This document shows positions 25,245 to 34,200 of a DNA stretch of 36,781 nucleotides, piece by piece; the first letter of the stretch is position 1, and each line of letters begins with the position of its first letter. Under the pieces are notes generated by a model. That model was not told where the DNA came from, did not search any database, and worked only from the letters and a program-made list of their open reading frames with translations. The position numbers and the translations under genes are program-made. The stretch is from Clostridia bacterium (lineage in GTDB: Bacteria > Bacillota > Clostridia > Oscillospirales > Acutalibacteraceae), in assembly GCA_017435865.1 (NCBI GenBank), contig JAFSEF010000119.1, positions 1-36,781 on the forward strand, in the 5' to 3' direction.

Positions 25245-25880
25245 CTATTCCGTCGGCTGTGTTTCCTGCCGTCTGCTTTGTCCGCAAAGGGAAACAGCCG
25301 ACACGACCAGTATGCCGCCCAACAACAAGCGAGCAAGTGCATCTGCCCACAGGCACTGCAGAAAAGCCGCACCGACACTGATGAGCACAAGCAGCGACGA
25401 AGCACAGTCTGCCCGATGATGAAACGCATCGGCAAGCAGCATCGGATTGCCTGTTCTGATGGCATACCTCCGCGTGAACAAAAACATCATTGCCTTGACC
25501 GTCATGCAGACGGCACCTGCCGCAACCGCAGCCGTACCGGGAATTTCCCCGTTGCTGCCCTCGGTCAGCAGCACAATACCGCCGTACATCATCCTGAGTC
25601 CTGTTCCTGCAATCAGCACGGACAGCAGGCAGATCACAGCTGTCTGCAAACGCTTTGCAAGAATTCCGGGATGGTTTGCAGCATAACCGATTCCCGACAA
25701 CACAAGCACCGTACACAGGGTATCCGCTGCAGAATGCACGGCATCGGACACCAGCACGGGACTTTTTGCCAAAATGCCTGTTACCGTTTTGAGCAGCACA
25801 AGCAGAAAATTCAGCACAATATTCAAAACCGAAACACGCATCGCCTGCTGCAAGGGCGTACGATTTGCGGAATTATACAT
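25245..25880 (-). CDS. CDF family cation transporter lacking the cytoplasmic domain
   Basis: A 211-residue membrane protein of the cation diffusion facilitator family. Six hydrophobic segments are seen. The metal site is built from two HxxxD motifs: H49/D53 in SDAVHSAADT and H154/D158 in ADAFHHRADCASS, the arrangement of zinc-type exporters. The protein ends in a short basic tail, SLCGQSRRQETQPTE, right after the sixth helix, so the usual C-terminal cytoplasmic domain of about 80-100 residues is missing. ATG 25880 has GGAGGGG six bases upstream; longer starts are not supported. A MITE-like element lies 55 bases upstream in its leader region. Family members export Zn, Co, Mn or Fe(II). Confidence 0.85.
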   Translation of the reverse strand: MYNSANRTPLQQAMRVSVLNIVLNFLLVLLKTVTGILAKSPVLVSDAVHSAADTLCTVLVLSGIGYAANHPGILAKRLQTAVICLLSVLIAGTGLRMMYGGIVLLTEGSNGEIPGTAAVAAGAVCMTVKAMMFLFTRRYAIRTGNPMLLADAFHHRADCASSLLVLISVGAAFLQCLWADALARLLLGGILVVSAVSLCGQSRRQETQPTE

Positions 25881-25894
25881 GGCATTCCCCTCCG

Positions 25895-25921
25895 CTTCAT
25901 CGTATGCACAAAAAGATGAAG
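25895..25921. repeat. Small inverted repeat in the CDF leader
   Basis: CTTCATC (25895-25901) and GATGAAG (25915-25921) form a 7-base stem just upstream of the CDF ribosome binding site. No known riboswitch pattern was recognised. Confidence 0.4.
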
Positions 25922-25935
25922 TGTGCAGCAAAAAT

Positions 25936-26032
25936 GGTTTTTCACGGAAAGTTGGGGAAGTAAAACAAATTGAGGTTTATCGGGGAAGTAGCCGTCCCCA
26001 TGATTGACTCCCCCAACTCTCCGTGAAAACCC
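25936..26032. mobile_element. MITE-like element with 26-base terminal inverted repeats
   Basis: The 97-base element begins GGTTTTTCACGGAAAGTTGG and its right end, read in reverse complement, begins GGGTTTTCACGGAGAGTTGG. The two 26-base ends (25936-25961 and 26007-26032) match at 23 positions. The flanks are GCAAAAAT (25928-25935) and GCAAAAAA (26033-26040), a 7/8 match resembling an 8-base target duplication. An inner GGGGA/TCCCC pair (25982-25999) is present. No coding sequence fits inside, so it would need a transposase elsewhere. The termini and 8-base duplication recall ISL3-type elements, but that assignment is tentative. Confidence 0.65.
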
Positions 26033-26070
26033 GCAAAAAAAACCGCAGTCTGTGCAGCTGCGGTTTTTGT
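26033..26070 (-). terminator. Terminator of the DUF2804 gene
   Basis: AACCGCAG (26041-26048) pairs with CTGCGGTT (26058-26065); the A-run at 26035-26042 supplies the U-run on the minus strand and a T-run at 26064-26068 could serve the other strand. Confidence 0.88.
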
Positions 26071-26091
26071 CTGTATAGGGATTATAAAATC

Positions 26092-27180
26092 TTACCATTT
26101 GTTTTCGACATATTCGCAGAATGCGTACATGTCTTTGATTTCGAGCTTTGTGCCGTCGTCAAGTGTCACGTCACCGTTCCACAGACCATGCACCTGATGG
26201 GTATGCATACGGGCAAGATTGAGTACGTTCAGATCGGAGTGATTGTCATAGAACGGGGTCATGGTGAGGTTGAAGCGGCCGTCTTCGGAAATGAATTTCC
26301 ACTCGTTCATGAATTTATCGGGTTTGGGGAACACTTCCACATCCACCGCACCGATTTTGTGTGCTTTGCCGTCATAGAACAGGCAGGTTTCGGTAGCGTT
26401 TTCTTCGTTACCGATGGCCCAGGTAATTTCAAAGCCGAACACATGGCGTTTACCGTCGGCATCCTTGAGGTAGGTTGATCCGTTGCCCCAGTACCAGACC
26501 ATTTCGTGCGGAGTGTTGACTCTGCCCCAGTCAAGTGCACAGAAGGTATCGGTCTTTTTGAACACATACACGGTGTTGCCGACCTTGAATGTACCCTCAC
26601 AAGGCATACAGTTCTGCTTTGTGGTCATGAAATAACGGGTGGGATAATTGTCAAACGGCAGAACGGTGGTGATGTTTTCAAGTCCTTCTGGAATATCCAT
26701 TTTGAAATTGCATTCCACGAAAGAGCCTTTGTACGGTTTTTTGAAGTAGAGTGTTCTTCCGGTTTCGGTGGTATCGAACACAACGTGTGCAGAACCGACA
26801 TCCGCCGAAAAATGATTCGGGACATCACCTTTCGGTGGCAGGATGTATTTGCTTTCGCCGCCGAGGAACAGGCTTGTGGCATCGGCAATGGTCTTGCCGT
26901 TTTTCAGATCCACAAGCTTTGCAGCCACATAACCGCCGACGGAAATGTTGGCAAACGAGATCTGCACCATGTAGTCCTTGTTTCCGAGCTGATAGAAATC
27001 CCATTCCTTTTTTCGCATTTTCGGAGAAGAAAGCGTTCTGTCATATTCAAAAACATTGTGTCTTGCCCATCCTTTTGCAAGCAAGGTGCCGTCGGGAGCC
27101 AGCAAGGGAGTCGGTTCGGTGTATTCGGTTTGCTTTGACTTGTAGGACCATTCATTGAAAGGGATATAGGTTCTCTTCAC
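26092..27180 (-). CDS. DUF2804 family protein
   Basis: A protein of about 362 residues resembling the DUF2804 family, whose function is not established. The hallmark is CALDWGRVNTPHEMVWYWGN (about residues 220-240), followed by GFEITWAIGNEENATETCLF and an Asp/Glu-rich beta-strand end. No signal peptide is seen. Two GTG starts are possible: GTG 27189 lies only one base from GAGGA (27191-27195), whereas GTG 27180 lies ten bases away and is preferred; no ATG fits. It follows the second metallophosphoesterase gene on the same strand but has its own promoter. The beta-rich structure and neighbours suggest a lipid- or glycan-related role, which is only inference. Confidence 0.78.
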   Translation of the reverse strand: MKRTYIPFNEWSYKSKQTEYTEPTPLLAPDGTLLAKGWARHNVFEYDRTLSSPKMRKKEWDFYQLGNKDYMVQISFANISVGGYVAAKLVDLKNGKTIADATSLFLGGESKYILPPKGDVPNHFSADVGSAHVVFDTTETGRTLYFKKPYKGSFVECNFKMDIPEGLENITTVLPFDNYPTRYFMTTKQNCMPCEGTFKVGNTVYVFKKTDTFCALDWGRVNTPHEMVWYWGNGSTYLKDADGKRHVFGFEITWAIGNEENATETCLFYDGKAHKIGAVDVEVFPKPDKFMNEWKFISEDGRFNLTMTPFYDNHSDLNVLNLARMHTHQVHGLWNGDVTLDDGTKLEIKDMYAFCEYVENKW

Positions 27181-27210
27181 AAAAATCACTTCCTCAAAGT
27201 ATTTTTATCT

Positions 27211-27240
27211 ATTATACCACACGGTCATCCGTGTCTGCAA
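27211..27240 (-). promoter_or_regulatory. DUF2804 gene promoter with a palindrome in the spacer
   Basis: On the minus strand TTGCAG (27240-27235), 18 bases, TATAAT (27216-27211) with a TGG extension. The spacer is the perfect dyad ACACGGTCATCCGTGT (27219-27234), a likely repressor site. Confidence 0.72.
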
Positions 27241-27247
27241 GACGAAA

Positions 27248-28312
27248 TTAAAGATGTGTCTGACGGATAAAATAGTTCAGACCGCCTTCCAGCCAATCAG
27301 GTCGGCGCATTGCTTTTTCACCCATGATCGCCATAAGTTTAATATGCTTTGTTTCCAGTGTACCGTCCTCATAAATATCAATAACTCTGCCTCCGCGTAC
27401 ATCGTCATGGGCCGACATATCGTAGCCCACACAGGCATCGTAACCGAGGATGATGCCGCAGTATTTACCGTGATAAGCATTCATATGCTCATGACCACAG
27501 AAAATCCCTTTGACGTCACCGCGTTCCAGACAAGCCATGAAAAGACCTGAGTTGAGTTCCGAGCAACAGACAGCTTCCCTTTTTTCACCATACATATCGC
27601 ATTCTTCGGGATTGCGGAAGATGAGATTGAATTCCAGAATGGGATTGTGCATAAACAGCAGTGCGGGTGCTTTGCTGCCGTTCAGGTGTTCGAGTTCTCT
27701 GGATTTGTTGTAATACCACATGACCTGCGAGAAAAACGGCATGGACTGTACACTGCGTGAACCGAACGCAAAGGGCAGCAACATATTATTGTCTTCTTCA
27801 CGGATGCCGAACTGCTCAAAATAGTCCGAAATCTCACGGTTGGAGTCAAGTGCAAAAAGATTGTACGCAACCTTGTCCGAATCATGGGCATAAACGGGAA
27901 TGCAATAGTTACACACACCGAACAGATCTTCGGGTCCGCGTTGCGAAAAACAATGCGGTATTTTTTCATACACGGTCTGCTGTTCTGCCGTGGTCATTTC
28001 ACTTTCGCGGTCATGGTTGCCGTAGACGTGTGCCCAGGGAATATTCCTGCGTAGAACAGGTTCCATGATGTCGGTAAAAGAGGTATAAAGATATTCCTCA
28101 CTTTTGCCGATGCACTGATCACCGCCGACCATCACAAAATCGGGATCGGTTTCCGTTACCAGTGCTTCAATGGCTTCTTTGATCTTCGGAGAATACGGGT
28201 TGCCGTCCTCAAAACCTTTTCGGCGGTACCCTGCATGGAAATCAGATATCATAAGAATACGAAATCTACCGTTGCTGTTGAAACGCAATTGTTTGTTTTT
28301 AATATCGTACAT
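27248..28312 (-). CDS. Calcineurin-like metallophosphoesterase (cytoplasmic)
   Basis: A 354-residue metallophosphoesterase without a signal peptide. Motifs: D24 and H26 (MISDFHAGY), D65 (VGGDQCIG), N99-H100-D101 (VYGNHDRES), a later FMHNP histidine and CGHEHMNAYHG. The layout resembles the Dcr2/purple-acid-phosphatase-like branch. ATG 28312 has GAGGTG six bases upstream; the upstream TTG extension is rejected. It is divergent from the GH31 gene, sharing a 159-base intergenic region, and upstream of the DUF2804 gene. Confidence 0.88.
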   Translation of the reverse strand: MYDIKNKQLRFNSNGRFRILMISDFHAGYRRKGFEDGNPYSPKIKEAIEALVTETDPDFVMVGGDQCIGKSEEYLYTSFTDIMEPVLRRNIPWAHVYGNHDRESEMTTAEQQTVYEKIPHCFSQRGPEDLFGVCNYCIPVYAHDSDKVAYNLFALDSNREISDYFEQFGIREEDNNMLLPFAFGSRSVQSMPFFSQVMWYYNKSRELEHLNGSKAPALLFMHNPILEFNLIFRNPEECDMYGEKREAVCCSELNSGLFMACLERGDVKGIFCGHEHMNAYHGKYCGIILGYDACVGYDMSAHDDVRGGRVIDIYEDGTLETKHIKLMAIMGEKAMRRPDWLEGGLNYFIRQTHL

Positions 28313-28344
28313 CCTGCACACCTCTTTTTTGTTTGTACGCTTCA

Positions 28345-28372
28345 AGCATACCACACTCAACGCAAAAAGCAA
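28345..28372 (-). promoter_or_regulatory. Probable promoter of the cytoplasmic metallophosphoesterase gene
   Basis: On the minus strand TTGCTT, 16 bases, TATGCT. Moderate match only. Confidence 0.45.
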
Positions 28373-28407
28373 TATTTTTCTGCAGCATTTTTATACTTTT
28401 CTGCAAG

Positions 28408-28436
28408 TTGACTTTCTCTTTTCTTCGTTGTATACT
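28408..28436 (+). promoter_or_regulatory. GH31 gene promoter
   Basis: TTGACT (28408-28413), 17 bases, TATACT (28431-28436), about 35 bases before ATG 28472. Confidence 0.8.
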
Positions 28437-28471
28437 GATAAGGATATGAAAAACTGATAAGGAGTATCACC

Positions 28472-30874
28472 ATGGATACCTTTGCAAAGAGATTTCAGAT
28501 TGAATGTTCCCCGTTGGCACCTGCCGAACAGGTTCTTGTGTACGGTAACACAAGATTCACCGTCCTTACGGACTGCCTGCTGCGTGTTGAAAAACAGGAT
28601 GAAGAAATGTTCTGCGACGAACCGACACAAAGTGTATGGTTCCGCGATTTTGCACATCCGTCCTTCACGGTTGCCGAAGTGGCCGACACCGTTCAGATCA
28701 GAACCGCAAAAGTCACTTTTGTATATTCATTGTGTGAAAACAAAATGCTGCGTATTGTCCTGCCGGGCGGCAAAAACGTAACCGATTTCAAAAAGGGCAA
28801 CCTCAAAGGCACCTGCCGTACACTGGACATCACAGCAGGTATCATCACACTGACCGACGGTGTTTGTTCAAGAAACGGCGTGGCATTGCTTGATGACAGC
28901 ACCACACTTGTCATGAAAACCGACGGCAGCATCCTGCCGCGTGACAACAAGGGCAATGACGTTTATTACTTTGCTTACGGCAACGATTACATCGGAGCCA
29001 CCACCGACCTGTACAAGCTGACAGGTAAAGTACCGCTGATTCCGCGTTATGCTCTGTCCAACTGGTGGAGCCGTTACAAGGCATACACACAGGATGAATA
29101 CCTCAACCTGATGGATATGTTCAAAGAAGAGGAAATTCCCGTTACCGTTGCAACGGTGGACATGGACTGGCACTGGGTCAACATCAGAAAGAAGTTCGGC
29201 AAAGACAGCCACAAACTCTCCATGCACAGAAACTTCATGGAATATGTCTACGACGTATGGTCAACAGGCTGGACGGGTTACAGCTTCAACACCGAACTCT
29301 TCCCCGATCCCGACGGCTTCCTCAAAAAACTCAAGGACGACGGCTACCGCGTGACCTTCAACATCCATCCGTCCATGGGTGTTCGCTGGTTCGAAGATCA
29401 GTATGTGGAAATGTGTCAGGCCATGGGCATGAATCCGATGGAAAAGAAGCCTGTTGCATTTGACATCACCGATAAAAAGTTCACCGAAAACTACTTTGAT
29501 ATCCTGCACCGTCCCTTTGAAGAAAAGGGGGTCGATTTCTGGTGGATCGACTGGCAGCAGGGCAAACATACCGCTGTCAAAGGACTGGACCCGCTGTGGG
29601 CACTCAACCACTATCACTTCCTTGACAATGCAAAACACGGCAACCGCCCGCTGATTCTTTCCCGTTTCTGCGGTGCCGGCAGCCAGCGCTATCCTCTCGG
29701 GTTCAGCGGCGACACCACACAGACCTGGAAGAGTCTTGACTTCCAGCCCGGATTCACCGCAACCGCATCCAACATTGCCTACCCGTGGTGGAGCCATGAC
29801 ATCGGCGGTCATTGCATGGGCAAAAAAGATGACGAACTGTATGTGCGTTGGGTACAGCTCGGTGTGTTCAGCCCCGTTATGAGACTGCACTCCACCAACA
29901 ATGATTTTGCAGGCAAAGAACCCTGGAACTACAGCGGTCCTGCCGGAAAAGCCGCAACCGATGCACTGCGTCTGCGTCACAAACTCCTGCCCTATATCTA
30001 CACCATGAACTACCGTACACACAACGATTGCAGAGCCATCTGCGAGCCGATGTACTACGCATATCCAGAAGAAGAAAACGCCTACACACACAAGAACGAG
30101 TTTTTCTTCGGTACAGAACTGATCGTTGCACCCATCACCGAACACACCCACGTACGCACCAACCTCGCAGGTGTGGATGTGTGGATTCCCGAAGGCAGAT
30201 ACACCGACATTTTCACCGACCGCATCTATGAAGGCAAGCAGACCGTCCGTATGTTCCGCGACATCGACAACATTCCCGTACTTGCCAAAGCAGGTGCCAT
30301 CATTCCCATGAGCACCAACGATCGCAAAAATGACTGCACCAACCCTGCAGAATCGGACATTCTCATTTACAGAGGCAACAACACCTTTGTAATGTATGAA
30401 GACGACGGCGAGTCCCTCAATTACAAGAACGGTGCCTTTTTCAAAACTGCATTCACCGTCTGCGAAGAAGGCAATAATGTTACTTTCACCGCCGAAAAAG
30501 CAGAAGGCGACAGCAGCGTTGTGCCTGTCAACAGAACCTGGCATTTCATGTTCAAAGACATTGTCAGTGCCGATGTCATTGTCACAATCGGCGGCAAGCG
30601 TGCCAAAACCGAACTTACAAAATGCGGCAAAGGCATCTGCATGAGCGTTACTGCCGGTGCAGACGAAAAAATCAAGGTCATGCTCAGCAACTGCGTTGCC
30701 CTCACCAACGAGGACGAAAAGGTACTGATGACAAGAACCATCTCCAAATACCAGATGTCCACCGACCGCAAGGGCTTCATGTTCGGCAGCATTGTAAAGG
30801 GTAAAAAGAAAATCAGCAGCGTCGCCGAAGAATTTGCAGGACCTCTCGAAGAAATCAAGAAATTATACAGATAA
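28472..30874 (+). CDS. Family GH31 alpha-glycosidase
   Basis: An 800-residue retaining alpha-glycosidase, probably cytoplasmic as no signal peptide is seen. An N-terminal beta-sandwich (about 1-180) precedes the (beta/alpha)8 barrel. The nucleophile is D360 in DFWWIDWQQG and the acid/base D414 in GFSGDTTQTW; other family blocks are PRYALSNWWSRYKAYT (191-206) and PWWSHDIGGHCMGK. A beta-rich C-terminal domain starts near 590. GH31 covers alpha-glucosidases, alpha-xylosidases and others; the WWIDWQQG type is common in gut glucosidases, but the substrate is not certain. AAGGAG lies seven bases before ATG 28472. Monocistronic, closed by a perfect 15-bp terminator stem. Confidence 0.94.
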   Translation: MDTFAKRFQIECSPLAPAEQVLVYGNTRFTVLTDCLLRVEKQDEEMFCDEPTQSVWFRDFAHPSFTVAEVADTVQIRTAKVTFVYSLCENKMLRIVLPGGKNVTDFKKGNLKGTCRTLDITAGIITLTDGVCSRNGVALLDDSTTLVMKTDGSILPRDNKGNDVYYFAYGNDYIGATTDLYKLTGKVPLIPRYALSNWWSRYKAYTQDEYLNLMDMFKEEEIPVTVATVDMDWHWVNIRKKFGKDSHKLSMHRNFMEYVYDVWSTGWTGYSFNTELFPDPDGFLKKLKDDGYRVTFNIHPSMGVRWFEDQYVEMCQAMGMNPMEKKPVAFDITDKKFTENYFDILHRPFEEKGVDFWWIDWQQGKHTAVKGLDPLWALNHYHFLDNAKHGNRPLILSRFCGAGSQRYPLGFSGDTTQTWKSLDFQPGFTATASNIAYPWWSHDIGGHCMGKKDDELYVRWVQLGVFSPVMRLHSTNNDFAGKEPWNYSGPAGKAATDALRLRHKLLPYIYTMNYRTHNDCRAICEPMYYAYPEEENAYTHKNEFFFGTELIVAPITEHTHVRTNLAGVDVWIPEGRYTDIFTDRIYEGKQTVRMFRDIDNIPVLAKAGAIIPMSTNDRKNDCTNPAESDILIYRGNNTFVMYEDDGESLNYKNGAFFKTAFTVCEEGNNVTFTAEKAEGDSSVVPVNRTWHFMFKDIVSADVIVTIGGKRAKTELTKCGKGICMSVTAGADEKIKVMLSNCVALTNEDEKVLMTRTISKYQMSTDRKGFMFGSIVKGKKKISSVAEEFAGPLEEIKKLYR

Positions 30875-30930
30875 AAACACACCATTCATACAGAAAAAGT
30901 ACAGCATAAAAATCAAATAATGAACGAAAC

Positions 30931-30967
30931 AAAAAATGTCAAACACATCGAATGTTTGACATTTTTT
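30931..30967 (+). terminator. Terminator after the GH31 gene
   Basis: AAAAAATGTCAAACA (30931-30945) pairs perfectly with TGTTTGACATTTTTT (30953-30967), symmetric enough to act in both directions. Confidence 0.92.
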
Positions 30968-31106
30968 GTATATATTTGCTTTTTTCCCTCTCGGACTACC
31001 TTTTTTTCGTGGCAAAGAAAAGGGCATCCGGGAACCTTCGCCAGCATGGTTTTCTTTCCTGTTTAAAAATCTTCGGATTATTATTCTCATCCTGTTTTCT
31101 GATTGT
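30968..31106. other. Gene-free stretch upstream of the phosphodiester glycosidase gene
   Basis: The gap between the GH31 gene and the next gene is 364 bases. Apart from the terminator and the promoter region, this part is T-rich with a few short open frames that lack ribosome binding sites. No RNA gene or riboswitch pattern was recognised. Confidence 0.5.
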
Positions 31107-31146
31107 TTTTGTCATATTTTACAAATGTTTTGTCATATTTTACAAA
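31107..31146. promoter_or_regulatory. Two 19-base direct repeats, Pho-box-like, upstream of the promoter
   Basis: TTTTGTCATATTTTACAAA occurs identically at 31107-31125 and 31128-31146 (period 21). Inside, hexamers TTGTCA (31109, 31130) and TTACAA (31119, 31140) alternate every 10-11 bases, continuing in phase to the -35 TTGACT at 31151. Family knowledge: PhoB/PhoP response regulators bind direct repeats of about this size and spacing. The order on one face of the helix suggests an activator site. Confidence 0.65.
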
Positions 31147-31150
31147 CATA

Positions 31151-31179
31151 TTGACTATAATGATTTTTTTTAGTATAAT
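31151..31179 (+). promoter_or_regulatory. Promoter of the large surface enzyme gene
   Basis: TTGACT (31151-31156), 17 bases, TATAAT (31174-31179). The leader to ATG 31239 is about 53 bases. Confidence 0.88.
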
Positions 31180-31238
31180 GAAAATAGTGTGACCTGTCAG
31201 GGGTTCGCTGTTATAAAAGATGAAAGGATTGGAAATCT

Positions 31239-34200
31239 ATGAAGAATCGAAAAATGAGCAAATCTGTTCTTTGTGTCTTGCTTTCCGTGCTCATGGTGTT
31301 TACTGTTTTCGCTCCGATTACAGCCTTTGCAACATCAGTGGATGAAAGCAAACTCCAGGAAGGCACGTTGCTGACGTCAAAAACGGAATATGCGGTAGCT
31401 CCCGGTGTAACCGAAGCGCGTATTACGACCAATGACACTACCGGCCTTAATCAGGTTACGGCCTATGTGCTTGAAGTGGATATGGCTAACCCCTATACAA
31501 GCATCATTGCCGGTTACAAAGATGATAACGGCAGCAATCACGGTTTCGCAAGAGTTCGTGATCAGGCATATTCTGCAGAAGCAAAGCGTGGCGTCAATGT
31601 TGTCGGCGGCATCAATGCAGACTTCTTCAATATGCAGACCGGCGAAACACAGGGTGCCCTTGTTATGAACGGAACTGTTTATCATGCAGCATCCGACAGA
31701 CCGTATTTCGGTGTTACCAAAGACGGTCAAGCCGTTATCAGCACCGGTAAACTGACTGATGATATCGTTGAAGCTGTCGGTGGTCTTTGCCTGCTCGTTC
31801 AGAACGGTGAAGTCACACAGGATGCATACACCAACGGTTATGGTGCAATTCTGAATCCCAGAACTGCTGTCGGTATCAAGGCTGACGGAACGGTGCTTAT
31901 GTATGTTTGCGACGGCAGACAGGCTCCTTATTCCATCGGTCAGTATTTTACAGACCTTGCACACAGTCTGGTTGCTCTTGGTTGCGAAACTGCACTGTGT
32001 CTTGACGGTGGCGGATCCACAACATTCGTTTCACAGCACGAAGGTTCCGCAGAACTTGTCTGCAGAAACAGACCTTCCGACCAGGTTGAAAGAGAAGTTT
32101 CTTCTTCTCTGCTTGTTTGCTCCTCTGCAAAGCCTTCCGGCGTGTTTGATCATGCAACGATTGCTCCCAATAACAATATTTATACTCCCAACGCAGTTGT
32201 GGAATTCACTGCAGTTGGCGTTGACTCTGCCGGTTATGAAGCTGCTCTTCCTGCTGACGGTAAGTTTGAGCTTGCTGATGATTCTTTCGGTACCATTACC
32301 GATGACGGTGTTTTTACCTCCAACGGAAAAATCGGTACTGTTACTGTGAATTATGTTTCCGGCGGTGCTGCATGCGGTACTGTTTCTGTTGAAGTGCAGA
32401 TCCCCGATACACTTTATGTCGGCAATGCAGAACAGGCTGTCGGCCCCGGTGTCACCACCGATTTCGGTCTTGTTGCAAAATACAATAACAGAGATGTCAT
32501 TATGCATGACGGCGACATCAACTGGACCATTGTTGATTCCATCACAAATGATAATCTGAACGGTGTTGCAGGTACATTCAATGGTCTGACCTTTACAGGT
32601 GCTGAAGAGAATGCATATAATACATTCATCACAGCAACCCTTGCATGCAATGCAGCACTTTCTCAGAAGCTGACTGTTTTCATCGGTTCCAAGCAGACCA
32701 TGCTCTATGACTTTGAATATGTCACCGGTGAAGAAAATAAGGATGCTGAAAATTACATTCCGTCCTTTGAACTGCCTGTTAACGGCGCAAACTGGCTTAC
32801 CGCAAATGGTTACAGCGGCTACAGAGGCAGAGCCGAAGAACTCTACAATGAAGGATATCCTCTTTACATGTGGCCCAATGCTGCTGTCAGCAATGATACG
32901 GTCGCGATTGATGTCGTTTCTGCTGCAGACGGTGAGCCCGTCCGTTTTGGCGACAAGTCCCTTCGTATCTCCTTTGACTATTCCTCTTATAACTATTCTT
33001 CCAATGCAAACTTCTATCTTCGTACAACCGTTCCTGCTTATGCATTCGAAGGTTCTCCCACTGCCATCGGCGTATGGGTTTATGCTCCCGAAGGCACATC
33101 CAATTATCGTTTGTATCTGAACTGTGCTCGCGGCATGACAGTTGAAGCGATTGAAAAGGGTATTGCACACACGGCTCAGTCCTATCAGTGTGTCACAGAC
33201 AAAGAACCCGGTGTGCTCGGTATCAATTGGACCGGTTGGAAATATCTTGAATTTGACCTGACCGGTGTTGAAACAAGTACCAGTGACTCCAATATCGGTC
33301 CTGCTTATGCTCCCTTCGGCCTCAATCCCGGTGCCGGTATCTTCTGGATTTCCTATCAGCCTGCACACATGGGCCAGCCCACAGCTGATACCATTTATAT
33401 TGACGATATTACCCTGATTTACGGTGCCAATACTTCGGATACCACGAACCCCACTGTAAATTATGTCGGCGATATGACTTCCGAAATTGTTGACGGTGAA
33501 ACTGTTTTCACTTCCAACACCAACACATTCAAAGCTGTTTATGCAGATACTGAAGACAAATACATGACCGGCATCAACGATGCAGCTACAAAGATGTACA
33601 TCGACGGTGTTGATGTCACAGATAAGTGCTACATCAATGAAGGCGACGATGAAATTTATTTCTATGATGCAGTTCTTGCAGACGGCGTTCATGTTATTGA
33701 AATTGAAGTTGCTGATATCTTCGGCAACGTAACAACCGATATGCGCTACTTCACCATTGACAGTAAGTCTGATGATACGGAAGTTTCCGTTGTTGCAGAT
33801 TCTGCTCCCGTTCTCGGTGAAGATTACACTATTTCTGTTGTCACAAACAATGCTGCAGATGTTCTTGCTGCAGATGTAGTTGTCAAAGTTCTTTCCGACT
33901 ACACAAGCTATTGGAGAAATACAAGTGTTGTTCCTGCTGAAAACTATGAACTTGACGGCGAAGCTGTTTATAACAGCATTCGTGATACTCTGACTTTCAA
34001 GGTCGTCAGAAAAACTGATGCAGATGCAACCAAGGATACCGGTGTGATTGCAAACATCGTAACTGCTGTTCCCGCCGATGTACCTGATTCTCTTGCGGTC
34101 ACCCACAGAATTGCAAAGGGTGCACTTACCCTTGCAAGTGAAAATGCAGAAAAGTATACTGCAGCGTTCTCCGGTAAGATCACCAATGTAACGATTGCTC

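Noticed and set aside
25881-26032. Metal riboswitch in the CDF leader
   Set aside because: The structure is a simple long inverted repeat with direct flank repeats; no recognisable yybP-ykoY or NiCo four-way junction pattern was seen, so a MITE fits better.
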